A stretch of DNA of 64,000 nucleotides from Pseudomonas syringae (GTDB taxonomy: Bacteria > Pseudomonadota > Gammaproteobacteria > Pseudomonadales > Pseudomonadaceae), in NCBI RefSeq assembly GCF_000737245.1, contig NZ_JPQU01000035.1, positions 1-64,000 on the forward strand, written 5' to 3'. The notes under the pieces are model-generated. The model did not search any database. It was not told where the DNA came from and saw only the letters and a program-made list of their open reading frames with translations. Made by a program: the position numbers and the translations under genes. Shown here piece by piece: positions 37,956 through 46,366 of the stretch; position 1 is the stretch's first letter, and every line of letters starts with the position of its first letter.

Positions 37956-38981
37956 TCAGGTGTTGCTCTCGGTGAATTTTTCCAGGTACAGGTGAGCGTT
38001 ATTCAGGTTCTGGGCAGAGAGCCAGGTCTTGATCGACTCGACCATAGGCGGCGGTCCGCACAGGTAAAGGTCAGAGGCTGTGTCGCGCAGTTCGCTCGCA
38101 TCGAAGTGCTCGGCGATGTAGCCACGCTTGCCGGTCCATTGGGGGTCAGGGTCACTGATCACCGGGCTGAATCGAAAGCCTGGAATGCGCTCGGCATAGG
38201 CCGCGATGCGTGCGGTTTCGCACAGGTCTGCCGCGTCGCGCACCCCGTAGTACAGATGTACGGGTTGCCCACAGCCGCCGCGCTCCGCCAGCTCATCGAG
38301 CATGCCAAGGAAGGCTGAAAGCCCGGTGCCGCCGGCGACGAAGATCAAGGGTTTGTCCACATGCCTGAGATAGAACGCCCCCAAGGGGGCTTCAAGCATG
38401 ATTTCGTCGCCAATAACGCAGCGCTCGCGGATGTAATTGCTCATGACGCCATCTGGCAACAAGCGGATCAGAAACTGCAGTTGATTAGTGGTGTTGGGGC
38501 GGTTGGCAAATGAATACGAGCGCTTCTGCTGGGTACCGGGCACTTGTAGTCGCGCGTACTGGCCGGGAAGAAAATCCAGCTGCTGGCCGTCAGCACCCGC
38601 ATCGACATGCAGGATCGCGGTGTTGGGTGAAATCTGTTCCACGGCTCGCACGATGCCTCGAAGCGGAGCGGGGCCGACGGCGTTGCACAGCGTCGATGCG
38701 AAGTCGAAGTAGAACGCGGCGTCGGATTTGATACGGGTCTGGCAGGTGAGCATTTTTCGCTGTGCCAGGTCCTGTTCCGACAGGGCTTCCTCATCCACGT
38801 AGTCCTGGCTGTATTCCCCTGAATCGCAGCGGCCCTGACAGGTGCCGCACACGCCCTCGCGGCAATCAAGCGGTATGTTGATACCGCTGCGCATCGCTGC
38901 ATCCAGCAAAATTTCGTTGCCGTTTACCGGGAAGAACAGGGTTTTGCCATCGGCAAAACTGAACGCGACCTTGTGACTCAT
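37956..38981 (-). CDS. antC: Anthranilate 1,2-dioxygenase reductase component
   Basis: A 341-residue electron-transfer protein: an N-terminal plant-type 2Fe-2S ferredoxin (Cys40, Cys45, Cys48, Cys80), an FAD domain (RSYSFAN) and an NADH domain (GGTGLSAFLGML, LYLCGPPPM). It passes electrons from NADH to AntA. This BenC/AntC arrangement matches class IB dioxygenases. The ATG at 38981 has GGAAG at 8 nt; an alternative ATG at 38987 is too close to it. Confidence 0.9.
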   Translation of the reverse strand: MSHKVAFSFADGKTLFFPVNGNEILLDAAMRSGINIPLDCREGVCGTCQGRCDSGEYSQDYVDEEALSEQDLAQRKMLTCQTRIKSDAAFYFDFASTLCNAVGPAPLRGIVRAVEQISPNTAILHVDAGADGQQLDFLPGQYARLQVPGTQQKRSYSFANRPNTTNQLQFLIRLLPDGVMSNYIRERCVIGDEIMLEAPLGAFYLRHVDKPLIFVAGGTGLSAFLGMLDELAERGGCGQPVHLYYGVRDAADLCETARIAAYAERIPGFRFSPVISDPDPQWTGKRGYIAEHFDASELRDTASDLYLCGPPPMVESIKTWLSAQNLNNAHLYLEKFTESNT

Positions 38982-38999
38982 GGCCATGACTTCCAAAAA

Positions 39000-39497
39000 T
39001 CAGAGATGGTAGAAATCGAGCACCGAATTGATGGTGTCGTTGAGCAGCAACACGTGCTTACGGGTGATCTTCCAGCTGTCACCTTCGGGTTTAAGCTGGT
39101 AAGTGGCACGCCCGTAAAACTGCTCGGAAGTGGCCTGGCGGTAGAACAATGTTTGCCAGTTGACTTGTACTTGCAGCTGATCGTCGTCGCGCTGTTCGAT
39201 TCTCACGTTGTTGATCATGTGCAGGGTGCGCGGCATCGGTGTGGCCGAAGCTGCTTTACCGGTGCGCAGGCGGAACACCCGGTCCTCCAGCCCGCCCCGG
39301 TTGGCGTAGTAGATCAATGACATCTGACGTTTCGGGTCAGTGGTGTAGACGTGCTCTGAATCCCACTGAGGCAGGTGGAACTCACTGTTCTCGTCGAACA
39401 GCTCGATGTAGGCGTCCCAATCCTGGGCATCGCACAGTTCGGATTTGCGGTAGAAAAATTGTTCGATGCGGTATTGCAGTTGCGAATTCATGTTCAC
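39000..39497 (-). CDS. antB: Anthranilate 1,2-dioxygenase small subunit
   Basis: A 165-residue ring-hydroxylating dioxygenase beta subunit, with the NTF2-like fold and the family start (QYRIEQFFYRKSELCD). It shapes the alpha3beta3 oxygenase and has no metal site. It overlaps antA by 4 bp and is followed by antC after an 18 bp gap. Confidence 0.9.
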   Translation of the reverse strand: MNMNSQLQYRIEQFFYRKSELCDAQDWDAYIELFDENSEFHLPQWDSEHVYTTDPKRQMSLIYYANRGGLEDRVFRLRTGKAASATPMPRTLHMINNVRIEQRDDDQLQVQVNWQTLFYRQATSEQFYGRATYQLKPEGDSWKITRKHVLLLNDTINSVLDFYHL

Positions 39498-40897
39498 ACC
39501 TCGTGCAGCTTCAGGGATTGTTCTTCAGCGGCCTTGCGGGCCAAGCCTTCCAGCAGAAAACGCTGCCAGTTGCCGTGCTGATTGACGTACAGCCCTTCGT
39601 GGGTGAACTCGGTTCCGGTCAATGCCGGTTGGATGCCAATGGCTTCGCTGTTCGGCGTGGCGCCTTTGACCCACTTCTCGTGGCCCCGGGAAATATCGCT
39701 CCAACGCTCCAGGCGTGCCTGGAAACCCCGTTGTGCTTCACGGAATTCAACCAGGTCATCGGGCGTGCCGAGACCGGACACATTGAAGAAATCTTCGAAC
39801 TGGCGTATCCGGTTTTCACGGTCCGCGTCGGACTCGTTCTTGACCCCCAGGCATTGGCTGATCACCTCGGTCTTGTTCCAGGCCACCGGGCGGATGATGC
39901 GCAGCTGCGAGCTGATCTGATCGAGGAAAAACAGGCTTGGGTAAATGTTCAGGTTACGCAGGCGGTGCATCATCCACTCAGCCTTAGACTGGCCATGTTC
40001 TTCAACCAGGCGCGGCATGATGGTGGCGTAGCCCGAGCGCACGGCAGGGTTGGGCATATCACTGAACAGGACACTGTGGCCGTTGTTGAAAGAGAACCAG
40101 CCGTCGTCGGTTTCAGCATCACCGGCGCCCAGCTTGCTGTAGTCCAGGGTGCTGCCACCGCTCAGGCCTTTTTCGGCGTTGACCTGCTGGCGGTGCTGCA
40201 CGGTGCTGACGTAGTTGTAGTGCACGGTGCTGACGTGGTAACCGTCCAGGCCGTTTTCGTTCTGTAGTTTCCAGTTGCCGTCGTAGGTGTAGGCAGATTT
40301 GCCCGACAGTACTTCCAGCTCGCCGTCCGGCGATTGCGCGACCATCATGTCGAAGAACACCTTCGCGTCACCGAGAAACGTTTCCAGGCTATCGGTGCCG
40401 TTGACGTCCAGGCTGATGAACACGAATCCTTTGTAGCTTTCGATCCGGGCTTTTTTCAGGCCGCGGGTGGCCTTGTCGAAATCTTCCGGATACTCGCCCG
40501 GTGCCTTGACCTTCACCAAGCGGCCGTCGCTTTTGTAGCACCAGGCGTGAAACGGACAGGTGAACGTCGATTGGTTGCCCTTGCCGACTCGGGTCAGGGT
40601 GGTGCCGCGATGCTGGCAGGCATTGATCAGTGCGTTCAGCTCGCCGTTGCCGTCGCGGGTAATGATCATTGGCTGGCGACCGGCGCGCATGGTCACAAAG
40701 TCATGTTTGTTAGCCAGTTCGCTTTCGTGGCACGCGTAGATCCAGTTTTTTTCGAAGATCAGTTCCATTTCCAGGTCAAACAATTCCGGCTCGGTGAACA
40801 TGTCCCGGGCAATGCGAAATATGCCTTCTACCGGACGGAAGTCCAGGCAACCTTCAATAAAGTTTTTCCAGTCTTCGATGCTCTTTGCCGTGTGCAT
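39494..40897 (-). CDS. antA: Anthranilate 1,2-dioxygenase large subunit
   Basis: A 467-residue Rieske oxygenase alpha subunit that turns anthranilate into catechol, CO2 and ammonia. The Rieske cluster ligands are Cys94-x-His96 and Cys114-xx-His117; the catalytic iron site is Asp218 (bridge), His221 and His226 (GLDGYHVSTVH). The stretches FEKNWIYACHESE and NACQHRGTTLTRVG fit AntA rather than BenA. It heads the antABC-ABC importer operon. The ribosome site is modest. The assignment rests on recalled similarity, and a related amino-aromatic substrate is possible. Confidence 0.87.
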   Translation of the reverse strand: MHTAKSIEDWKNFIEGCLDFRPVEGIFRIARDMFTEPELFDLEMELIFEKNWIYACHESELANKHDFVTMRAGRQPMIITRDGNGELNALINACQHRGTTLTRVGKGNQSTFTCPFHAWCYKSDGRLVKVKAPGEYPEDFDKATRGLKKARIESYKGFVFISLDVNGTDSLETFLGDAKVFFDMMVAQSPDGELEVLSGKSAYTYDGNWKLQNENGLDGYHVSTVHYNYVSTVQHRQQVNAEKGLSGGSTLDYSKLGAGDAETDDGWFSFNNGHSVLFSDMPNPAVRSGYATIMPRLVEEHGQSKAEWMMHRLRNLNIYPSLFFLDQISSQLRIIRPVAWNKTEVISQCLGVKNESDADRENRIRQFEDFFNVSGLGTPDDLVEFREAQRGFQARLERWSDISRGHEKWVKGATPNSEAIGIQPALTGTEFTHEGLYVNQHGNWQRFLLEGLARKAAEEQSLKLHEV

Positions 40898-41305
40898 AGC
40901 TGTTTACCTGTTTGTACCGGGTCAATCCGTGCAGCCATTAAAGGAGTTGTGTCGGCAGGGGTCTATCCGATTAATAGGTGATCACAGTCCATAAAATTGG
41001 ATAGGGCTGTGCTGGCCGTAAACAAAGGAATGGGTGGCCTATGGCTAGGCAGTGAATAAATCGCTGAAGCTAAGTAAGTGGATACGACTGGCCCATAAAC
41101 GGGATAGTGCGACCAACATTAATACTGCTTAATCAGTCGCGCACGATTTACCGGAGCCTGTGCCGGGGCTGAAGAACGACTCGGTTAACAATAAGAAAGT
41201 GTCGTGCCATTCATATTAATAAAGAAACAACTGCCATCACTTGGAGTGATCGTTTGGTCACACCGCTTATTAATGTGCCCACACATTAAAAATGAGGGAT
41301 ATGTC
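40898..41305. promoter_or_regulatory. Divergent control region between antA and the OprD porin gene
   Basis: This 408 bp gap must hold both promoters. Visible elements: TATCCGATT (40964-40972) facing AATTGGATA (40995-41003), an imperfect inverted repeat about 70-105 bp before antA; ATCACT-TGG-AGTGAT (41236-41250); and the perfect palindrome TTAATGTG-CCCA-CACATTAA (41270-41289) just before the porin ribosome site. The AraC proteins encoded beyond the porin are candidate binders, which is inference. Confidence 0.6.
41270..41289. promoter_or_regulatory. Perfect 8-4-8 palindrome before the porin start
   Basis: TTAATGTG and its exact reverse complement CACATTAA are separated by CCCA. It ends 16 bp before the ATG, so a protein bound here would block transcription or the RNA hairpin could affect translation. 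Confidence 0.55.
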
Positions 41306-42577
41306 ATGTTTCAATCGAGTACTCAAACGGGTTGGGTTGCACGTACCGTTCAAGCCGCCGGGCTGACCGGAATGCTTGCACCCATGCTGGCTCAAGCTGA
41401 TTTTGTCGACGACAGCCACCTGTCTCTCGGCCTGCGCAACTTCTACATTGATCGCGATTACAAAGAAAACAACCCGGCTCATTCCCGGGTCGGCAGCTGG
41501 ACACAGGGGTTTGACCTGCGATTCATCTCCGGTTATACGGACACTCCTGTGCAGTTTGGTCTGGATGCCTCGACGCAGTATGCCTATCGCCTCGATGGCG
41601 GCGGCGGGCGGGGGCCAGACAGCATCATCCCTTATGACGACAGCAAGCATCAGCAAGCCAAGGATTACGGACGCGGTGGCTTCACCGCGAAAATGCGCTA
41701 TTCGAAAACCGAGCTGAAATTCGGTGAGCATCGCCCAACCTTGCCCGTGGCCTTCAATGACGACTCGCGGCAGTTGGTGACCACCTATTTCGGCACGCTG
41801 ATCGAATCCAAAGAGATCGACAAACTGACCCTCACCGGTGGTCGCTTCACTGAGATCAGCAGTCGCGAATCCTCTAACAGCGAGAAAATGTATCTGTTTA
41901 ACGGCCCTGATGTGAAGCGCCGCAGCGACGGGCTGAATTTCGGCGGTGCGACTTATGCCTTTACGCCGACGCTGTCGGCAACCTATTTCTATGGCCAACT
42001 GGAAGACATCTACCAGCAGCATTACTTCGGGGCGACTCATCTGGCTGATCTGGGCAATGGTTATGGCCTGAAGACCGATCTGCGCTACTTCAACAACAGT
42101 GAAGACGGCGATGCGCTCTACGGCAACATCGATAACCGATCCTACGGGGCCATGAGCACCCTGAAAAAGGGCGGACATGCGTTCGGTCTCGGCTATCAGC
42201 GCATGTTGGGCGACAGCACCTTTCCGACCCTCAACGGCTACGTACCACAGCCGTATCTGGTGAACTGGTCGGGTATCGCCTTTATCAAGCCCAACGAAAA
42301 ATCCTGGCAGGCGCGCTACGACTATGACTTCGCAGCATTGGGCATTCCGGGCCTGAAATTGATGACGCGGGTGCTCAAAGGTACCGGCGTGAACCGAGGT
42401 GGCGACTTGAGCGACAGCGCTGAGATCGAGCGTAACCTGTATGTGTCTTACGTCGTGCAGAGCGGGCCATTAAAGAATCTGGGTGTGGAATTTCGCAACA
42501 TCAACGCCAAGTTCAGCCATGCCAATGACTATGACGAAAACCGCCTGATCACAACCTATACCTGGAAATTCTGGTAA
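41306..42577 (+). CDS. OprD-family outer membrane porin
   Basis: A 423-residue protein with a signal peptide (cut near AQA-DFVDDSHL) and the alternating beta-strand pattern of an OprD-type barrel ending in aromatic KFW. OprD/Occ porins take up specific small acids; those of the OccK group handle aromatic carboxylates. Its place next to antA suggests uptake of anthranilate or a related compound. GAGGGA precedes the ATG at 41306; the reading from 41204 has extra residues without a signal peptide. Confidence 0.9.
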   Translation: MFQSSTQTGWVARTVQAAGLTGMLAPMLAQADFVDDSHLSLGLRNFYIDRDYKENNPAHSRVGSWTQGFDLRFISGYTDTPVQFGLDASTQYAYRLDGGGGRGPDSIIPYDDSKHQQAKDYGRGGFTAKMRYSKTELKFGEHRPTLPVAFNDDSRQLVTTYFGTLIESKEIDKLTLTGGRFTEISSRESSNSEKMYLFNGPDVKRRSDGLNFGGATYAFTPTLSATYFYGQLEDIYQQHYFGATHLADLGNGYGLKTDLRYFNNSEDGDALYGNIDNRSYGAMSTLKKGGHAFGLGYQRMLGDSTFPTLNGYVPQPYLVNWSGIAFIKPNEKSWQARYDYDFAALGIPGLKLMTRVLKGTGVNRGGDLSDSAEIERNLYVSYVVQSGPLKNLGVEFRNINAKFSHANDYDENRLITTYTWKFW

Positions 42578-42914
42578 CCCGTCAACTGGGGTAACACTGC
42601 CCGGTGATTTGCTGGGCAGCGAATACCCACACTCTCAAAACGTGCCGAAAGTGACGCCTGCCAATCGTGCCCGGCAGGCGTTAACGCACTCTTTTGCAGC
42701 GATATCCCGCCTATTTACGGGATCAAGCCAGTACCTTTCATACCGCCAAGCCGTCTGGTTTGTCCCTGAGCAGCGCACGCTATCCACTTAGTTGGCGAAT
42801 CTTATCCGTATGTTGCGAACAGGCCAAAATGCTGGTTGCGCGGCATGAACATTGCTCCTCCAACACCAGCGCGCCGATAGAGCTCGCCGTCAAAATTGCC
42901 GTGGGTGCCCAGTG
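42578..42914. other. Intergenic region porin / AraC regulator
   Basis: The 337 bp contain a hairpin (42654-42681) that may end the porin message, and must contain the promoter of the regulator gene. No ORF is supported. Confidence 0.45.
42654..42681 (+). terminator. Hairpin after porin gene, possible terminator
   Basis: ACGCCTGCC pairs with GGCAGGCGT across a 10-base loop. A weak T run (CTCTTTT) comes 10 bases later. Confidence 0.45.
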
Positions 42915-43928
42915 ATGAGTATGAATTCGGATATACCTTTTCGAGACATTCGTATCGAGCGCTACGACCTGGATGGAGCGCGAAACTGGATGGCGAGTAT
43001 TTGCGGGCCGCACCGCCTGCAAACCAGTACGCCGAGCCGTATCCAGTTCCTTCACAGCGGTAACGTGCTCAAGTCCATGTCAACCACGCTGGGCGTCATC
43101 GAGTATGGGACTGACGTCACGATCGGTATCGAGGATGTCGAGCGCCTGAACTGCTACAGCCTGAGCCTGCCTCTGAGTGGTGAGCAGGAACTGCGCAAAG
43201 AGGGGCGCCTGCTAGGTTCCAATCAGGACACAGGGCTGATTATTTCGCCCCACGACAGTCAGGAACTGACCATCGGTGGCGACTGCCGCAAAGTGCAGGT
43301 AGCCATCACCCGTGCCGCGATGCGCAAGACTCTTGAGGACATGTTGCAGCGGCCCCTGGATACCCCGCTTTGCTTCGAGCCGGTGATGGACGCTGTCAAT
43401 GGTGCGTCGGCCTCCTGGTGGCGCATGGCGCGTTACTTTATCGGCGAGCTGGACCGCAGCCGCGAGCTCTACGACCAGACTTTCTTCACTCGGGATATTG
43501 AAAGCTCGTTGATCAAGGGGCTTATCTTTGCCCAGCCCAACAACTATTCCGATGAGTTGCGCGAGGTGCTGGGAGTCAGGCTGCCTCACTACTTGATCCG
43601 CGCCAAACAGTACATCCACGACAACGCTCGTGAAGTGCTGCACTTGGAGGATATCGAAGCGGCGGCCGGCGTCTCGCGCTTCAAACTGTTCGAAGGTTTC
43701 AAGAAGTACTTCGCCATGTCACCCATGGCCTATCTGAAAAAACATCGCCTGGGAGCGGTGCGCCAGGAAATCCTTGAAGACAACTCGGCCCGTAATATTT
43801 CAGTGATTGCCATGGGCTGGGGCTTCACCCACTTGGGACGCTTTTCCACTGAATACCGCAAGCTGTTCGACGAAACCCCAACGGCGACGTTACAGCGCAA
43901 CGAAGCCCGCCGCTCCCGGTCGTTCTGA
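42915..43928 (+). CDS. antR: AraC-family activator, AntR-like
   Basis: A 337-residue regulator with an N-terminal cupin-type sensor domain and a C-terminal double helix-turn-helix (about 230-335; LEDIEAAAGVSRFKLFEGFKKYF and the AraC signature ISVIAMGWGFTHLGRFSTEYRKLF). In P. aeruginosa an AraC protein AntR activates antABC with anthranilate, and the present protein is encoded near antABC. The start at 42915 has no strong ribosome site; an ATG two codons later is equally possible. Confidence 0.75.
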   Translation: MSMNSDIPFRDIRIERYDLDGARNWMASICGPHRLQTSTPSRIQFLHSGNVLKSMSTTLGVIEYGTDVTIGIEDVERLNCYSLSLPLSGEQELRKEGRLLGSNQDTGLIISPHDSQELTIGGDCRKVQVAITRAAMRKTLEDMLQRPLDTPLCFEPVMDAVNGASASWWRMARYFIGELDRSRELYDQTFFTRDIESSLIKGLIFAQPNNYSDELREVLGVRLPHYLIRAKQYIHDNAREVLHLEDIEAAAGVSRFKLFEGFKKYFAMSPMAYLKKHRLGAVRQEILEDNSARNISVIAMGWGFTHLGRFSTEYRKLFDETPTATLQRNEARRSRSF

Positions 43929-43930
43929 AT

Positions 43931-44953
43931 ATGGCCTCGATGATGCCTGTAACGGTAGCCCCGTCAGGCTCCGGGCTGGACCTTTCCGGGTTGTGTCGCA
44001 CTCCGGTGTTCACCAGCCACTCGTGTCAGGAAAGTCAGCGTCTGCTGGCCCGTGAACTGGTCGAGCATGACTTAAGCTGGCGCAGCGGCCCCGTCGATAC
44101 CGCACTGTTTCGAGCTGAAGCCGGCGGCTGCCAATTGTTTGTGCTGCGCTACGGCGCGGAAGTCGAAATCTGCCCGCGTCCGTTTACCGATTTTGTCCTG
44201 ATGCAAATGCCGTTGCGCGGTGCGGCGAGTATTGAGTGTGATGGTCTGGCGCTTGAACTGGGGGTCGGGCAAGTCGCCGTGCTCGCACCCGATCGACAGG
44301 CGCGCCTGGTCTGGCATAACGGCTGCGAGCAACTGATGATCAAAGTCCCGCGTTGGCTTCTGGGGCAGATTCAGCGACGTCTGGTTGAGGAGGGTGGTCT
44401 ATCGCCGGGCTTTGCCTTGCCCTCGATTTTCCGGCTTGATCAAGGTCAGGCGTGTATTTGGTTGCGTCTGGTCGCAGATTTACTTGAGCAGCTTTCCAGC
44501 GATGCCAGGCCTGTTCATCCGCACTGGTCACGGCATCTGCAGGAAAGCCTGCCATTGTTCCTTCTCACCCATGCGCCGCAGAGGGATGCTGGGCCGAGGG
44601 TTTTACCGGCTTCAGTTGCGCAACGTCAGGGCCGGCGCCAAGTGGATAAAATCGAAGCTTTCATGCGCAGCCGTTTGAGCGACAACCTGACACTGGCCGA
44701 ATTGGCCAGCGCAGGCGGAACGAGCATTCGCACTCTCAATACACTGTGTCAGCGCTGGTATGGGCAAACCCCCATGGAGCGCCTGCGTAATCTGCGTCTG
44801 GAGTCAGCGCGCGAGTGCCTGCTGCGCCGCAGGGATCTGAGCGTCACCCAAGTAGCGCTGGAGCATGGGTTTAGCCATCTGGGCAGATTTGCCAGCTACT
44901 ATCGCGAGCGTTTCGGCGAGTTGCCCAAGCAGACCGGATGCTCGACGGCTTGA
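43931..44953 (+). CDS. Second AraC-family regulator (AraC-binding-like domain)
   Basis: A 340-residue regulator with an N-terminal cupin-like domain (PF14525 type; LFRAEAGGCQLFVLRYGAE) and a C-terminal double helix-turn-helix ending VTQVALEHGFSHLGRFASYYRERF. It begins 2 bp after the first regulator stops, so they share a message. It is unlike the first in the sensor half and points towards the second dioxygenase operon, convergent to it. It likely controls that operon; this is positional inference. Confidence 0.87.
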   Translation: MASMMPVTVAPSGSGLDLSGLCRTPVFTSHSCQESQRLLARELVEHDLSWRSGPVDTALFRAEAGGCQLFVLRYGAEVEICPRPFTDFVLMQMPLRGAASIECDGLALELGVGQVAVLAPDRQARLVWHNGCEQLMIKVPRWLLGQIQRRLVEEGGLSPGFALPSIFRLDQGQACIWLRLVADLLEQLSSDARPVHPHWSRHLQESLPLFLLTHAPQRDAGPRVLPASVAQRQGRRQVDKIEAFMRSRLSDNLTLAELASAGGTSIRTLNTLCQRWYGQTPMERLRNLRLESARECLLRRRDLSVTQVALEHGFSHLGRFASYYRERFGELPKQTGCSTA

Positions 44954-44970
44954 AGTCAACTCCCCTGCGA

Positions 44971-45050
44971 GGGAGGCGAGCTTGCCCGCGAAGCAGCCTG
45001 ACGCGGTGTATCTGTTTCAACGCGTCGGCTGATTTGCGGGCAAGCGTTGC
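44971..45050. repeat. Degenerate REP pair
   Basis: GAGGCGAGCTTGCCCGCGAAG and TTTGCGGGCAAGC form the two arms between the convergent regulator and DLH genes. It is a weaker match than the other pairs. Confidence 0.6.
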
Positions 45051-45061
45051 CGGCGTGCTTA

Positions 45062-46294
45062 CTACCTGGTGCTGTCCGTCCACTTCCCCATCAAGGTGTT
45101 GGAGGGCAGGCTCTCATCGAGCAGCTTGCGCGCTGTTTCCGCGCCAGCCACTGGCAGGCCGGTCGGGTCCAACAGGCCGATCTGGACCAGTACGCTGGCC
45201 TGATCCCAGTAGATGTGTTCATGGCACAACTTATCGCCACGGAACTTGATCACGCCCAGCATCGGGATCTCAACGTATTTATCAGTCGGCGCGACGTTGG
45301 GTAGCATCCAGTCGATTTCGCTGGTGTGGGTGAAGCACATCACGAATTCGTCGACTATTTGCGAAGCGCCTACAGTGCGGGAGATCGGCACCAGTTTCAT
45401 GTCCGGCGGATTACCGTGAACAAAGTGATGTTGGTAAAAACGGCTCAGCTCCCGGTAGCCGACGCCGCCAGTCATGGTCGGGATGTGGTTGACGTAAGGT
45501 TCGGCGACCATGGTTGCCATGGTGGCGGGTACATCGCGAGTGCCGAACTCGTACTCGATGTGTTTTTCCCACAGCTCGGACAGATTGAAGTGCGGGCCGA
45601 TTTCCTGTTTGAGCGCGGCAATGCTGCGTTCATGGGCCATCAGCGCCGCAGGCTTGTCATAGTGCATGCCGCCCAATCGTGCGAACGCATGATCAACGCC
45701 CGGATAGACGTAGATTTCCGTTTTGGGTACTGAACTCAAGCGCGCTGCGATCAGTTCTCTGGCAGTCGCATCGCAATAACCATCATCTCCAGCGAACTGC
45801 AGGACCAGACGGCCCTTGATATGCTCGGCCTCGTCGAGCAGATGTTCGATACCCATGCCGTAGTAACCCACCGAGCAGGCGACCTGTGTGCGGGTCGCGG
45901 TCAGGTAGGCCAGTTTGCCACCCATGCAAAAGCCGACAAACCCCAGTCCCTTAGAGTTCACTGCAGGCAAGCCGCGCAAGGTGTCGAAGCTGGCGTCGAT
46001 GTCGTCGATGGCCTTATCAATATCAATGCGCTGAAACAGCTCAATCGCCTGGGCAAAATCAGCTTCGGTATAGCCCAGTTCGATACCCGGTTGCAGGCGC
46101 CAGAACAAGTCGGGGACCAGGGCGACGTAACCTTCTTCGGCATAGAAATCGGCAACCTGACGCATGTTGGCGTTGATGCCGAATATTTCCTGGCCTATCA
46201 CTACGCCAGGCCCGGAACCACTGGCCGGTACTGCCAGGTAGCCTTTGAAACTGCCGCTACCATCTCTGGCTTGAATATCGATCATGCTGCCCAT
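45062..46294 (-). CDS. Dienelactone hydrolase fused to SnoaL-like domain
   Basis: A 410-residue two-domain protein. Residues 1-235 form a dienelactone hydrolase with Cys123 (GFCMGG), Asp171, His202 and Glu36 at exactly the numbers I recall for the Pseudomonas B13 enzyme; Arg206 is kept but Arg81, used there to bind the substrate carboxylate, is Ala. Residues 236-410 form an NTF2/SnoaL-like domain (start ELWEKHIEYEFGTRDV). Single DLHs end near 235. GAGGAG precedes the ATG. It is last in the second dioxygenase operon. Likely a lactone, ester or thioester hydrolase; substrate unknown. Confidence 0.85.
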   Translation of the reverse strand: MGSMIDIQARDGSGSFKGYLAVPASGSGPGVVIGQEIFGINANMRQVADFYAEEGYVALVPDLFWRLQPGIELGYTEADFAQAIELFQRIDIDKAIDDIDASFDTLRGLPAVNSKGLGFVGFCMGGKLAYLTATRTQVACSVGYYGMGIEHLLDEAEHIKGRLVLQFAGDDGYCDATARELIAARLSSVPKTEIYVYPGVDHAFARLGGMHYDKPAALMAHERSIAALKQEIGPHFNLSELWEKHIEYEFGTRDVPATMATMVAEPYVNHIPTMTGGVGYRELSRFYQHHFVHGNPPDMKLVPISRTVGASQIVDEFVMCFTHTSEIDWMLPNVAPTDKYVEIPMLGVIKFRGDKLCHEHIYWDQASVLVQIGLLDPTGLPVAGAETARKLLDESLPSNTLMGKWTDSTR

Positions 46295-46366
46295 GCTTTC
46301 TCCTCGGTTTCAGGTAAAGGGTTGAAGCTTGAAAGGTCATTTCTTGCAGTCTTATGTGCCCGACGC

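Noticed and set aside
39494..40897. Alpha subunit considered as benzoate dioxygenase BenA
   Set aside because: The N-terminal half and Rieske surroundings fit AntA as I recall it, and the neighbouring regulator is AntR-like; no benD or ben transporter gene is nearby.
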